A stretch of 64,000 bases of DNA, taken from positions 1,798,001-1,862,000 of the forward strand of contig NZ_CP008802.1 in NCBI RefSeq assembly GCF_000724605.1, given 5' to 3'. A program made the position numbers and the translations under genes. The notes beneath the pieces were generated by a model. The model saw only the letters and a program-made list of their open reading frames with translations, made no database searches and was not told where the DNA came from. Source of the DNA: Actinotignum schaalii (GTDB lineage: Bacteria; Actinomycetota; Actinomycetes; Actinomycetales; Actinomycetaceae). Every line of letters begins with the position of its first letter. The stretch's first letter is position 1. Below are positions 7,899 through 17,250 of this stretch, piece after piece.

Positions 7899-7912
7899 GC
7901 TGGCTAGCCAGC
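7899..7912. repeat. 14-bp palindrome beyond the glucokinase stop
   Basis: GCTGGCTAGCCAGC is a perfect palindrome just past the stop of the leftward glucokinase gene and may act as a weak terminator. The rest of the gap 7693-7916 is GC-rich with three copies of GCGCGCAGC and holds no gene that I can support. Confidence 0.35.
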
Positions 7913-7916
7913 CACC

Positions 7917-8849
7917 TTACTCAATCGTGGACAGATCCGCGGCGCCAATAATCCCGGCGTCATTCCCGAGCCGCGCGAGGCGAATCTCCGGCAGCGTCCG
8001 GTATTTCGCCACGGGGAGAACTTCGGGGAATTCGCGTACCAGCGGATCGAGCACGAGCGAACCGGCCTCGCTTACCCCGCCGGCAATCACGAAGATTTCC
8101 GGATCGAAAATGGTGGCCATATCCGCCAAACCGATGGCATTCCAATGCGCGAGCTCGTTGAAAACATCGAGGGCCATCTCATCGCCTTCTTGGGCGGCCG
8201 CGGTCACGGCCGGGCCGGTCACGCGCCCTTCGCCCAGTTCCAGAATGCGAGCGGCCCCGCTCGGGTAATTCGCGGCCCGTTCGGTGGCGAAACGCACCAG
8301 CGCGCTGCCCGAACCCATCACTTCCCAGCAGCCGCGCGATCCGCATCCGCATAGCGGCCCGTTCGGAACCATGTGGATATGCCCGATTTCCGCGCCGAAA
8401 CCGAAAGCACCGCGCAGTAGATTCCCGTTCATGATCACGCCGCCGCCCAGTCCGGTGCCGAGCGTCACCACAACGGCGGATTCCGCATCCGCGGCCGCAC
8501 CGAAACGGTATTCGGCCCAGGCAGCTGCGTTGGCGTCATTTTCAACGACGACGGGCATGCCGGTGAGCTCAGCGATACGTGAACCGAGCCGTCCGTTCTG
8601 TAGGGGCACATTCGTGCCGTAGATCAACGTATCGCGATCCGCGGCGATATAGCCGGCCTGCCCGATTCCAACGGTGGTAGCCCCCGAGGATTTGAGGTCA
8701 TTGACGCAGGCGGCGATGGTTGCGATAAAGGCCTCGGAATCCTGGCGCGGCGTGGGGCGCCGGACCCGCTGCAAAATTTCACCTTGTTCATTGACGACGC
8801 CGGCGGCCACCTTCGTGCCGCCAACATCCACACCGATGCTCAGAGTCAT
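7917..8849 (-). CDS. glkA: ROK-family glucokinase
   Basis: Encodes 310 residues, the usual length of actinobacterial ROK glucokinases. The ATP-binding motif DVGGTKVAAG is at residues 8-17. The sugar-binding and catalytic segment VVENDANAAA is near residue 100, and the second phosphate motif GTGLGGG near 132. The ROK signature with the zinc site, GHIHM followed by CGCGSRGCWE, is near residues 156-175. It phosphorylates glucose to glucose-6-phosphate in the cytoplasm. There is no N-terminal DNA-binding domain, so it is an enzyme rather than a ROK repressor. Confidence 0.93.
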   Translation of the reverse strand: MTLSIGVDVGGTKVAAGVVNEQGEILQRVRRPTPRQDSEAFIATIAACVNDLKSSGATTVGIGQAGYIAADRDTLIYGTNVPLQNGRLGSRIAELTGMPVVVENDANAAAWAEYRFGAAADAESAVVVTLGTGLGGGVIMNGNLLRGAFGFGAEIGHIHMVPNGPLCGCGSRGCWEVMGSGSALVRFATERAANYPSGAARILELGEGRVTGPAVTAAAQEGDEMALDVFNELAHWNAIGLADMATIFDPEIFVIAGGVSEAGSLVLDPLVREFPEVLPVAKYRTLPEIRLARLGNDAGIIGAADLSTIE

Positions 8850-8983
8850 GGTGCAAGTCTACCTGGCCTTGCCGGCCGGATTTCGGGATGGCGCAGCGGC
8901 GTCGTCGTACCGAAAAAAGAGGGTGCGCAAGGACGTGACGTAGCTCGCGAAAAGTGGGTGGGAATAAAAACCGCGCCCTTAAG

Positions 8984-9004
8984 GTTGAGTTAGGTGGACT
9001 CAAG
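8984..9004. promoter_or_regulatory. HAIR operator (HspR-binding inverted repeat) of the dnaK operon
   Basis: GTTGAGT-N7-ACTCAAG matches the HAIR consensus CTTGAGT-N7-ACTCAAG at all but the first base. It lies 125 bases upstream of dnaK. HspR, encoded at the end of this operon, binds such sites with DnaK as co-repressor, giving a feedback loop. A perfect copy lies upstream of clpB at 48838. Confidence 0.9.
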
Positions 9005-9128
9005 AAAGGGCGAGCCGATTGGACATAGGTTCTCGAATCGTTCAGACTTGGAAGGAAACTTTGTCGAAGGGTCCGCGGCCGGTACCGCCGGCATGCGGAT
9101 CTGCGGCACGAATGCAGAAGGAGCAATC

Positions 9129-11006
9129 ATGGCACGTGCAGTAGGTATTGACTTGGGAACAACCAACTCCGTGGTGGCCGTCCTCGAAGGCGGGGAACCC
9201 ACGGTGATCGCGAATGCGGAAGGTGCGCGCACCACCCCGTCCGTCGTGGGCTTCTCTAAGAGCGGAGAAGTGCTCGTGGGTGAAGTGGCCAAGCGCCAGG
9301 CTGTCACCAATGTTGATCGCACGATTTCTTCCGTCAAGCGCCATATGGGCGATGACTGGAAGGTTGATATTGACGGTAAGGATTACAACGCGCAGCAGAT
9401 TTCCGCGTTTATTCTCCAGAAGCTGAAGAAGGATGCGGAAGCCTACCTGGGCGATACCGTCACCGATGCGGTTATTACCGTGCCGGCCTACTTCAATGAT
9501 GCGCAGCGCCAGGCCACCAAGGATGCCGGTACCATCGCCGGCCTGAATGTGCAGCGTATCGTCAACGAACCCACGGCTGCGGCGCTGGCCTACGGCCTGG
9601 AAAAGGGCAAGGAAGATGAAACGATTCTGGTCTTCGACCTGGGCGGCGGCACCTTTGATGTTTCCCTCCTGGAAGTGGGCAAGGATGAGGATGATTTCTC
9701 CTTCATCCAGGTGAAGGCCACCTCCGGGGATAACAAGCTCGGCGGGGATGATTGGGATCAGCGCATCGTCAATTGGCTGGTTGACCAGGTGAAGAATGCC
9801 TCCGGTGTGGATCTGTCCAAGGATAAGATCGCGCTGCAGCGCCTCAAGGAAGCCGCCGAAAAGGCGAAGATTGAGCTGTCTGCCGCAACTTCCACCCAGA
9901 TTTCGCTGCCCTATATCTCGATGAGTGAATCCGGGCCGATCCACGTGGATGAAACCCTCAGCCGCGCCAAGTTTGAGGATATGACCAAGGATCTGCTGGA
10001 TCGCACCAAGACCCCGTTCATGAACGTGATTCGCGATGCGGGCATCCAGATTTCCGATATTGATCACGTGGTGCTGGTGGGCGGATCCACCCGTATGCCG
10101 GCCGTGACCGAAGTGGTCAAGGAGCTCACCAACGGGCGCGAACCCAATAAGGGCGTCAACCCCGATGAGGTTGTGGCCGTGGGCGCAGCGTTGCAATCCG
10201 GTGTGATTACCGGGGATCGCAAGGATGTTTTGCTTATTGACGTTACCCCGCTCTCCCTCGGTATTGAAACCAAGGGCGGCGTGATGACCAAGCTCATCCA
10301 GCGCAATACCGCTATTCCCACCAAGCATTCGGAAACCTTCTCCACCGCGGAAGATAACCAGCCTTCGGTATCCATCCAGGTGTTCCAGGGTGAACGTGAG
10401 TTCACGCGCGATAACAAGCCGCTGGGTACCTTCGATCTGACCGGGATCGCGCCGGCTCCGTCCGGGGTGCCGCAGATCGAGGTCACCTTCGATATCGACG
10501 CCAACGGCATCGTGCATGTGTCCGCGCGCGATAAGTCCACCGGCAAGGAACAGTCCATGACCATTACCGGCGGTTCGGCCCTTTCCGAAGAGGAAATCAA
10601 CCGCATGGTCAAGGAAGCTGAGGAGCACGCCGCGGAAGACGCCAAGGCCAAGGAAGAAACCGATACTCGCAACCAGGCTGAGCAGACCGCGTACTCCATT
10701 GAGCGCCTGATCAAGGACAATAAGGACAAGCTCACCGATGCCACCGTCACCGAGGTGGAGGAGGCTATCGCCAAGGTGCGCGAAACCCTCAAGGGTACCG
10801 GCAATGTGGAGGATGTCAAGAGCGCCCTGGCCGAACTCAACGAGAAATCGCAGAAGATCGGGCAGGAAATTTACGCGCAGGCCCAGGCTGCTGAGCAGAA
10901 CGGCGGCGCGAATGCTTCCGGTGCCGCGGGTGGTTCCGGTGCGTCCGGTTCTTCCGATGACAATATCGTCGACGCCGAAGTCGTGGACGATGAGGAGAAT
11001 AAGTAA
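9129..11006 (+). CDS. dnaK: Molecular chaperone DnaK (Hsp70)
   Basis: Encodes 625 residues, the family length. The start [14 protein letters not shown] contains the phosphate-1 motif. Further hallmarks are [28 protein letters not shown], the phosphate-2 motif [10 protein letters not shown], and [10 protein letters not shown]. The substrate-binding domain follows with [10 protein letters not shown], then a helical lid and an Ala/Gly/Ser-rich disordered tail. It lacks the 24-residue N-terminal insertion of proteobacterial DnaK, as expected for Gram-positives. The frame is open upstream to 8994, but the ATG at 9129 gives the conserved N-terminus. It is the first gene of dnaK-grpE-dnaJ-hspR and its stop overlaps the grpE start. 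Confidence 0.98.
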   Translation: MARAVGIDLGTTNSVVAVLEGGEPTVIANAEGARTTPSVVGFSKSGEVLVGEVAKRQAVTNVDRTISSVKRHMGDDWKVDIDGKDYNAQQISAFILQKLKKDAEAYLGDTVTDAVITVPAYFNDAQRQATKDAGTIAGLNVQRIVNEPTAAALAYGLEKGKEDETILVFDLGGGTFDVSLLEVGKDEDDFSFIQVKATSGDNKLGGDDWDQRIVNWLVDQVKNASGVDLSKDKIALQRLKEAAEKAKIELSAATSTQISLPYISMSESGPIHVDETLSRAKFEDMTKDLLDRTKTPFMNVIRDAGIQISDIDHVVLVGGSTRMPAVTEVVKELTNGREPNKGVNPDEVVAVGAALQSGVITGDRKDVLLIDVTPLSLGIETKGGVMTKLIQRNTAIPTKHSETFSTAEDNQPSVSIQVFQGEREFTRDNKPLGTFDLTGIAPAPSGVPQIEVTFDIDANGIVHVSARDKSTGKEQSMTITGGSALSEEEINRMVKEAEEHAAEDAKAKEETDTRNQAEQTAYSIERLIKDNKDKLTDATVTEVEEAIAKVRETLKGTGNVEDVKSALAELNEKSQKIGQEIYAQAQAAEQNGGANASGAAGGSGASGSSDDNIVDAEVVDDEENK

Positions 11007-11761
11007 TGAGTGAGGACGATCTGAAGCGCAACGGCCCGGACGGCGTGGAGGACTCTGCTGTTAGTTCTGGTGCCGGGGAAAACGCGGGTGCCGGTAACGG
11101 TGCGGGCGGTTCCGGTGCGGGCGCTGTTTCTGGGAACGACGACGCAGCTGCCGCCGCGGCCTCGCCGGCTGGTGCGGGTGAAGCTGGCGCGGCCGGCGCT
11201 GAAGCCGGCGCGGCTGGCGCTGCCCAGGCATCGGATGCTCAGGAATCCGATGCTGAAGCTTCCGGTGCTGAAGCCGGCGCAGGCGATGCTGAGGCCGTCG
11301 CGGCCGATCCGCTCAGCGAAGCAATGGCGACCATCAGCACCCTGGAAGATCAGCTCAAACGCGCCCAGGCATCGCTGTACAACACCGAAACTGAGTACAC
11401 GAATTACGTGCGCCGCTCCAAGCAGGAAGCCGGAGCGCACCGTGATTCGGGCACTCTCAAGGTGATTGAGGCCTTGCTCCCGGTTCTTGATGATGTGGAG
11501 CTGGCCCGCCAGCACGGGGACCTGGAAGGTCCCACCGGTTTGATCGCGGAGAAGGTGGAGCAGATTCTCTTCTCCACCTTCAAGGTGGCGCGCTTCGGTG
11601 CGGTTGGTGATGAATTCGATCCGGAGTACCACGAGGCACTCATGAATCGGTCCTCGGCGGAAGCCACCGCCCAAACTATTGAGACGCTTATCCAACCCGG
11701 CTACACCGTGGCGGATAAGGTTCTCCGCCCGGCCCGGGTGGGAGTGGTCTCACCGGAATAG
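11006..11761 (+). CDS. grpE: DnaK nucleotide-exchange factor GrpE
   Basis: Encodes 251 residues. Residues 1-95 are low-complexity Gly/Ala/Glu/Ser, longer than usual. The rest is GrpE proper: a coiled-coil segment (about 105-150) with TEYTNYVRRSKQEA, then LPVLDDVELARQHGDL, and the beta domain FDPEYHEALMNRSS with GYTVADKVLRPARVGV at the C-terminus. It releases ADP from DnaK. ATG and the dnaK stop share one base (TAATG), indicating translational coupling. The long N-terminal tail contains one copy of the recurrent word ACGACGACGC (11136-11145). Confidence 0.96.
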   Translation: MSEDDLKRNGPDGVEDSAVSSGAGENAGAGNGAGGSGAGAVSGNDDAAAAAASPAGAGEAGAAGAEAGAAGAAQASDAQESDAEASGAEAGAGDAEAVAADPLSEAMATISTLEDQLKRAQASLYNTETEYTNYVRRSKQEAGAHRDSGTLKVIEALLPVLDDVELARQHGDLEGPTGLIAEKVEQILFSTFKVARFGAVGDEFDPEYHEALMNRSSAEATAQTIETLIQPGYTVADKVLRPARVGVVSPE

Positions 11762-11816
11762 TAGGGGCAGGCTTCACGGAATACACACAGCAGGATAAGA
11801 AAGGGGAGGTGAGCAT

Positions 11817-12833
11817 ATGGCAGGGGCAAGCCAAGATTGGCTCGATAAGGATTTCTACCAGGAACTCGGCGTGAAAAAAGACGCCACCCAGGAGGATATT
11901 AAAAAGGCCTACCGGAAGCTATCCCGCCGTTACCACCCCGATCGGAATGGCGGCTCGAAGGACGCTGAAGAAAAGTTCAAGAGGGTGGGGGAGGCCTACC
12001 AGGTTCTCTCCAACCCGGAGGATCGCAAGCAATACGATGCGATCCGGGCGCTCGGGGCCGGCGGGCCCCGCTTCCGGGCCGGTGGGCAAGGCAGCGGCGG
12101 TTTCGAGGACATCTTCTCCATGTTCTCCGGCGGCCGCGGCGGAACCTACCACGCCTCATCCTCCACGGGCGGCACCCGCGCAGGCGGCTTCGGCGGCAAC
12201 TTCGAGGACGTGCTAGGCGGGCTTTTCGGGGGCGGCCAGGGAGGCGGAGGTTTCGCTGGATTCGGCTCCCAGCGCCGGGCCCAGAAGGGTGCGGATATGA
12301 CCGCCACGGTCTCGCTCCCGCTCCGCCAGGCTGTGGACGGCGCCACCGTGAAAATCCAAACCGCCTCCGGCAAGTCCGTGACCGCGAAAGTCCCGGCCGG
12401 CGTGAGCGACGGCCAGAAAATCCGGATCGCGGGGAAGGGGCATCCGGGCATCAACGGCGGGCCGGCTGGCGATATTATCGTCACCGTCCACGTGGAGCCC
12501 CACCCGGTTTTCGAGGTGCAGGGTAAAGATGTTTACGTCAATGTCCCAGTGTCCTTCCCGGAAGCCGCTCTCGGGGCTACCGTAGAAGTACCCACACTGG
12601 CAGGGCACACTGTTCGGGTGAAAATCCCGGCCGGTTCCTCCACGGATAAAATTCTGCGGGTGCGCGGCAAGGGTCTCACGGCTAAGGGTGCGGCCGGAGA
12701 TATGTACGTGCGTCTCAAGGTCGTGGTGCCCACCCGGCTTTCAGATGATGCCCGCAAAACCGTGGAACTCTTCGCCAAAGCCACGGACGATGCCGATCCG
12801 CGTGCGGATTTCATCCGCATGGCCAAGGTCTAG
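11817..12833 (+). CDS. dnaJ: DnaJ co-chaperone without zinc finger (CbpA/DnaJ1 type)
   Basis: Encodes 338 residues. The J-domain (about 12-75) has the HPD motif in RRYHPDRNGG. A Gly/Phe-rich region (about 80-155) follows, then two beta-barrel client-binding domains ending in the dimerisation helix. The CxxCxGxG repeats of classical DnaJ are absent, so it is the CbpA-like form usually found in actinobacterial dnaK operons. It stimulates DnaK ATPase and hands over clients. The ATG follows GGGGAGGTGAGCAT, 55 bases after grpE. Confidence 0.95.
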   Translation: MAGASQDWLDKDFYQELGVKKDATQEDIKKAYRKLSRRYHPDRNGGSKDAEEKFKRVGEAYQVLSNPEDRKQYDAIRALGAGGPRFRAGGQGSGGFEDIFSMFSGGRGGTYHASSSTGGTRAGGFGGNFEDVLGGLFGGGQGGGGFAGFGSQRRAQKGADMTATVSLPLRQAVDGATVKIQTASGKSVTAKVPAGVSDGQKIRIAGKGHPGINGGPAGDIIVTVHVEPHPVFEVQGKDVYVNVPVSFPEAALGATVEVPTLAGHTVRVKIPAGSSTDKILRVRGKGLTAKGAAGDMYVRLKVVVPTRLSDDARKTVELFAKATDDADPRADFIRMAKV

Positions 12834-12888
12834 GCGAAGCGCTAGCGAAGCACTAGCGAAGCGGCACGAGGAACGAAAAACCCGGCTC

Positions 12889-12912
12889 GCCCGGCCCCGC
12901 GCGGGGCCGGGC
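12889..12912. repeat. 24-bp perfect palindrome between dnaJ and hspR
   Basis: The palindrome is centred at 12900/12901 and consists only of G and C (core CCGGCCCCGCGCGGGGCCGG). It lies 31 bases upstream of the hspR start, after short AGCGAAGC repeats at 12834-12861. It could form a very stable hairpin or cruciform that lowers hspR expression relative to the chaperones. No T-run follows, so full termination is unlikely. Confidence 0.6.
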
Positions 12913-12943
12913 CCGGGATCCCAACAAAGGAGGTTGAGGAGGT

Positions 12944-13642
12944 ATGGCGAATCGACGCGCACCGTTACTCACGGTGTCAGTAGCGGCCGAACTCGCGGGC
13001 ATGCACGCCCAGACGCTGCGCCAATATGACCGCCTGGGGCTGGTGTCCGCCCGGCGCACCCGCGGAGGCGGGCGGCGCTACTCCCTGGAGGATGTGGAAC
13101 GCCTCCAAGAAATTCAACGCATGTCCCAGGAGGATGGCATCAACCTGGCGGGCATCGCCCGCATCCTCCAGATGCAAGAACGTATCGACCAGCTCACCCG
13201 CTCCCTCCAGCGCGCCGAACAAGAACTAGCGGCAGAGCGGGAACGGGCCAACGAACGGCGCGCCCATGCTCGCCGAATTTTCGCTGCCGGAGCGGATGGC
13301 GACGTCGTTCTTACCCGCGGTCATAAAGACCTACGCGAGTATCTACGCCATCAAGCCGCGCAGCGTCTCGCGCAATTACGCGCCCAAGAAGGTGCCGGAC
13401 CTTCCCTCGCGGGCACCGCCGCAAGTTCCGCTGCGGGTGCTGCAGCCGGTGCCGCGCGCCACCCCGGCTCCGAACTGACCCGCTACCAACCCCATACTCT
13501 CGACCTACTCCTCGCCGCGCTCGCGGTGCAGATGGACTGGGACCACAACCGCGAACACGGGCGCGTCCCCAGCCACGACCACAGCCGTGAACGCAGTTGC
13601 GAACGTAATCATGAACGTGACCGCGAGCTTGACCGCGCCTAA
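12944..13642 (+). CDS. hspR: Heat-shock repressor HspR (MerR family) with unusual charged tail
   Basis: Encodes 232 residues. The winged helix-turn-helix (about 8-75) has ETLRQYDRLGL-like and GGGRRYSLEDVERL elements (here QTLRQYDRLGL), followed by a coiled coil to about residue 110. HspR binds HAIR sites with DnaK and represses the dnaK operon and clpB, and both sites are present here. The protein is much longer than the usual 110-150 residues. It has an Ala-rich stretch and then a tail of Arg/Glu/His/Asp repeats (about 200-232). The same repeat pattern continues in frame beyond the stop, suggesting a recently truncated tail. The ATG follows AGGAGGTTGAGGAGGT. Confidence 0.93.
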   Translation: MANRRAPLLTVSVAAELAGMHAQTLRQYDRLGLVSARRTRGGGRRYSLEDVERLQEIQRMSQEDGINLAGIARILQMQERIDQLTRSLQRAEQELAAERERANERRAHARRIFAAGADGDVVLTRGHKDLREYLRHQAAQRLAQLRAQEGAGPSLAGTAASSAAGAAAGAARHPGSELTRYQPHTLDLLLAALAVQMDWDHNREHGRVPSHDHSRERSCERNHERDRELDRA

Positions 13643-13738
13643 GAACGCGACCGCGCCTAGGAACGTGACCGTGACTCCCAGCGCGGCGCGGCACGCGAAC
13701 GGCCCGGGAACAGTGCGCAGTACTGCTAGGGTCACTAT

Positions 13739-15649
13739 GTGCACGCACTGCTAAGAATTTTTCGTTTCACCTCCGCGCTGTCCCGCTACTACGTGGCGGT
13801 GGCCCTCGCCTCCATCCTCGTGACCGCCGGAACCATTGTTGTTCCCTTCGTGCTCGGCGCCGCCACCGATACCGCGGTTGCTGCCGTGAGCGGCAGCCTT
13901 GAGGTTGATGTGGCGGTGCGGCGGGTCATCCTACTGGCCGGCGCCTTCCTCGCCATCGACTTTTTCTCCACCACCATTGACTCACTGGGCGGATACGCCG
14001 GCGACCTCATGAGCCAAAAAATGCGCTCCATCCTCTCCGTGCGCTACTTCGATAAACTCCTCACCCTCCCGCAAGATTATTTCGACCGGGAACTCACCGG
14101 CACCATCACCTCGCGACTCAACCGCTCTATTATGGAGGTCACGAATTTCGTCAAGAACTTCGCAAACTCCTTCTTCACCACGCTGCTCACGGTGATTGCT
14201 GTCCTGATTATTTCCTTTATTTATTCCCCGCTGCTCTGCCTCCTCCTGCTTATTATTTTCCCGATTTACATGTGGCTGACCGCCCTCACCTCGCGGCGCT
14301 GGCAGGGTCTGGAAGCGCAGAAAAACGAAGATATCGACGTGGCCGGCGGGCGCTTCAACGAAGTAATCGGCCAGATCCGCGTGGTCAAATCCTTCACCCG
14401 CGAACGCGGCGAACTCGCGCATTTCGCCCGCCACTACGAGCACGCCGAACGCCTCACCGCCAACCAATCCCGCCACTGGCACACCATGGACTTCCTGCGC
14501 CGCATGGTTATGGCCATTATTTTCTTCGCGATTTACGCGATTATTTTCCTGCGCACCGCCCGCGGCCAATTCTCCGTGGGTGACATGGTCATCCTGGTGC
14601 AACTCGTGGGAATGGCGCGCCGCCCGGTCATGTCCATGAGCTGGATCGTCGACACCACCCAGCACGCCATCGCCGGCTCGCGCGATTACTTTGAGGTCAT
14701 GGAACTCACCGAAACCGAACGCGGTCAGCGCCCCGTATTGACCGGCGGCGCGGCTCTTCCTCGCGGCACTGCCGTTACGCCTAACGACGCCGCCCTTACT
14801 CCTAACGACGACGCCGCACCGGCCCGCCCACTGACGGCCCGCGCGCTCCACCACGACACGGTGGAGATTGAGCCTGATGTACCGGCGATTCGTTTCGAGA
14901 ACGTGACTTTTGGATACGGCACCGATCCGGATGTTTTACGCGATGTTAGTTTCGCTATCGAGCCGGGTGAACGGGTCGCTTTCGTTTCCGAATCCGGGGG
15001 TGGGAAAACCACGCTGACTTCGCTTCTCCTGGGTCTATACGAACCGCGGGCCGGGCATATTGAGCTCTTCGGCAGCGATATCGCAGGTCTGCCACTTCAG
15101 CAGGTGCGGGCCGCCATCGGGGTAGTTTTCCAGGACCCGGCGCTTTTCTCCGGAACAATTCGGGAAAATATTGCTTATGGGCGCCCGGATGCTACCGAGG
15201 AAGAAATCCTCGATGCCGCGAGTCGCGCCCACGCGGATCGTTTTATTCGGCGTTTCGCTCAGGGGTATGACACCGTCATCGGGGAGCGCGGGCTCAAGCT
15301 TTCCGGTGGGCAACGCCAACGCATCGCGGTAGCTCGCGCGATGCTCAAAGCCGCCCCGGTTTTGGTGCTCGACGAAGCAACCTCCGCGCTGGATACCCGC
15401 TCCGAGCGGTGGGTGCAGGCCGGTCTGGAAGAACTCATGAAAGACCGCACCTCGATTATTATCGCGCACCGGCTCTCGACCATTGCCAGCGTGGACCGCA
15501 TTATTACTCTGCGCGCCGGGCGCATTGACGAGGTGGGTAGCCCGGCCGAGCTTGCCGAGTCCGGGGGAATCTACGCCGAGCTGCTCGCCTTGCAGAATGA
15601 CAACTCCGCACGCGCCCAACGCCACCTCAAGCGCTACGGCTTGCGGTAG
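13739..15649 (+). CDS. ABC exporter half-transporter (fused membrane and ATPase domains)
   Basis: Encodes 636 residues. The six-helix exporter membrane domain covers about 10-320. The ATPase domain (about 385-620) has signature LSGGQRQRIAVARAML, Walker B VLVLDEATSALD and switch His in IIIAHRLS. Walker A reads SESGGGKTT, with Ser in place of the usual first Gly, but the catalytic Lys is kept. The linker between the domains carries low-complexity TPNDA repeats (about 345-360). It likely works as a dimer exporting lipids, drugs or peptides, and the substrate is unknown. I place the start at GTG 13739, nine bases after AGGG, because an overlapping ATG is out of frame. Confidence 0.92.
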   Translation: MHALLRIFRFTSALSRYYVAVALASILVTAGTIVVPFVLGAATDTAVAAVSGSLEVDVAVRRVILLAGAFLAIDFFSTTIDSLGGYAGDLMSQKMRSILSVRYFDKLLTLPQDYFDRELTGTITSRLNRSIMEVTNFVKNFANSFFTTLLTVIAVLIISFIYSPLLCLLLLIIFPIYMWLTALTSRRWQGLEAQKNEDIDVAGGRFNEVIGQIRVVKSFTRERGELAHFARHYEHAERLTANQSRHWHTMDFLRRMVMAIIFFAIYAIIFLRTARGQFSVGDMVILVQLVGMARRPVMSMSWIVDTTQHAIAGSRDYFEVMELTETERGQRPVLTGGAALPRGTAVTPNDAALTPNDDAAPARPLTARALHHDTVEIEPDVPAIRFENVTFGYGTDPDVLRDVSFAIEPGERVAFVSESGGGKTTLTSLLLGLYEPRAGHIELFGSDIAGLPLQQVRAAIGVVFQDPALFSGTIRENIAYGRPDATEEEILDAASRAHADRFIRRFAQGYDTVIGERGLKLSGGQRQRIAVARAMLKAAPVLVLDEATSALDTRSERWVQAGLEELMKDRTSIIIAHRLSTIASVDRIITLRAGRIDEVGSPAELAESGGIYAELLALQNDNSARAQRHLKRYGLR

Positions 15650-15746
15650 GAGTGTGAACCGGGGGCGAGCCGTGCGCGACTGTGCCGGTCTCCGATAGCG
15701 GTACAAGTGGGGTTTTCCGTTGCTATTGTGCCGATCCGCCAGTTCC

Positions 15747-15901
15747 TACTGCAATGATTTGGTCGATCCTACTGCAATGATTTGGTGGGTTCTATTGCAA
15801 TGATTTGGTCGATCTTACTGCAATGATTTGGTAGGATCTACTGCAGTGATTTGGTAGATGCTACTGCAGTGATTTGGTAGATGCTACTGCAATGATCTGG
15901 T
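15747..15901. repeat. Seven tandem 23-bp repeats (iteron-like array)
   Basis: Seven copies of the 17-bp core TACTGCAATGATTTGGT start at 15747, 15770, 15793, 15816, 15839, 15862 and 15885. The period is exactly 23 bases with six-base variable spacers. Copies 3, 5, 6 and 7 each differ from the core by one base. The period is not a multiple of three and no reading frame crosses it. The array ends 59 bases before the ATPase gene. It may be a multi-site operator for that gene or a replication-type iteron array carried by a mobile element. Confidence 0.9.
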
Positions 15902-15960
15902 GAGCTCTGGTGCATACATGCGGTGGCTCTACTATCGCAATGAGGGGAGAGGGTGGCACG

Positions 15961-17142
15961 GTGATTCCTCGCAGCGCGAGTGGTTATATCGCACAATTGG
16001 CGCAATGGTTTCCGGTGGTTTTCGTTACTGGCCCGCGCCAGAGCGGGAAATCAACCCTGGTTCGGACGGCTTTTCCCACGTATGAATACGTCAACCTCGA
16101 AAATCCGAATCTCCGCGCGGCAGCTACCCAGGATCCAGTTGGTTTTCTTGCCGCGCACCCCGCGCCGCTTATCGTTGATGAGGCGCAATACGCTCCGGAT
16201 CTTTTCTCTACCATTCAGGTGCTATCAGATGAGCATGGTGAGGCGGGTCAGTACATTTTGACCGGTTCACAAAACTTTTCGCTGCTGCGGAGCATTCGCC
16301 AATCCTTGGCCGGCAGGGTTGGAATGCTTCAGCTGCTGCCCTTGAGCTGGCAGGAACTTCAAGCACTTGATCCTGTGCCCACACTCAGCGAAGCGCAAGT
16401 GACGGGAGGTTATCCGCGTATTTACGACGCTGGTATTCCGGCCCACGTTTTTATGCCTAATTACGTGCGGACTTACCTTGAAAGAGATGTCGCGGATTAT
16501 CTCGGTGTCCGAAATATTGACGCATTCCGTGCTTTCCTACGGTTGTGTGCAGAGTCGAGCGGGAGCCTTATTAACTATAGTGGCTTGGCGCGCGATATCA
16601 GCTCCACCTATCGGACCGTCAAAGAGTGGGCATCAATTCTCAACTCCTCCTACATCACGTTTACGCTGCAGCCGTATATGTCCAGCGGTGCGAAACGAGT
16701 GACGAAGACTCCGAAGCTGTTCTTTTACGATACGGGTTTGCTGTGTCATCTCTTGGGAATCCGAAGTGCTGCTGAACTTCTGACCCATCCGAAACGCGGG
16801 GCGGTATTCGAGAATTTCGTGATCACGGAGATAAGGAAACAATATCTCCATACGGGAACGGAACCAGAGCTCTATTTTTATCGTGATGACTCCAAGCGCG
16901 AGGTTGATCTCCTTGATCTCACTGTGCGCAGTAACCCGCGCATTTTCGAGATTAAGTCCTCGATTACGATGCGCGATAAATTCGGCCACCAGCTTTCCCA
17001 GATCGGTGACCTCCTGGGAATTCCGGCCGAAAATCGCGCGGTTATCTACCAGGGTGAGGAATCATACCAAGGGAAAAACTTTGCAGCCCAGTCGGCCGCG
17101 CATTTGCTCGCTACTTATCCGCAACCTGCGCCGGCTGCTTGA
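15961..17142 (+). CDS. AAA_14/DUF4143 family ATPase
   Basis: Encodes 393 residues, the usual length. The N-terminal AAA domain has Walker A GPRQSGKST and Walker B LIVDEAQ, then LTGSQNF and GGYPRIY. The C-terminal DUF4143 domain has FFYDTGLLCHLLG and ends in a nuclease-like segment with FYRDDSKREVDLL and FEIKSS. Such proteins are common in prokaryotes, often transferred, with no settled function. I chose GTG 15961 because GAGGGGAGAGGG precedes it. GTG 15910 and ATG 15940 are alternatives. A degraded copy of its 3' end lies at 18050. Composition is AT-richer than the flanks. Confidence 0.88.
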   Translation: MIPRSASGYIAQLAQWFPVVFVTGPRQSGKSTLVRTAFPTYEYVNLENPNLRAAATQDPVGFLAAHPAPLIVDEAQYAPDLFSTIQVLSDEHGEAGQYILTGSQNFSLLRSIRQSLAGRVGMLQLLPLSWQELQALDPVPTLSEAQVTGGYPRIYDAGIPAHVFMPNYVRTYLERDVADYLGVRNIDAFRAFLRLCAESSGSLINYSGLARDISSTYRTVKEWASILNSSYITFTLQPYMSSGAKRVTKTPKLFFYDTGLLCHLLGIRSAAELLTHPKRGAVFENFVITEIRKQYLHTGTEPELYFYRDDSKREVDLLDLTVRSNPRIFEIKSSITMRDKFGHQLSQIGDLLGIPAENRAVIYQGEESYQGKNFAAQSAAHLLATYPQPAPAA

Positions 17143-17163
17143 CTCTCGTGGCGAGAGCTCCAT

Positions 17164-17223
17164 TGTGCCCGGTGCTGCTCGTCGACTACGGATAAGGTAG
17201 TCGGGGACGCGGCACCGGGCACA
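17164..17223. repeat. Nested inverted repeat, 60-base two-stem structure
   Basis: The outer arms are perfect, TGTGCCCGGTGC and its complement (17164-17175 and 17212-17223). They enclose an inner perfect 7-bp stem, CGACTAC/GTAGTCG (17183-17189 and 17197-17203). It lies between the convergent ATPase gene and the broken TipA-type gene. It can act as a bidirectional terminator, although no T-run is present. A structured RNA or a mobile-element end is also possible. Confidence 0.7.
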
Positions 17224-17250
17224 GCTATAGGGAAGCGGATGGGCTATGAA

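Noticed and set aside
9042-10628. Long open frame (over 500 codons) antisense to dnaK
   Set aside because: It follows the codon phase of dnaK on the other strand, has no ribosome-binding site and encodes no recognisable protein.
15747-15901. CRISPR array
   Set aside because: The six-base spacers are far too short, the period is 23 bases, and no cas genes are present.
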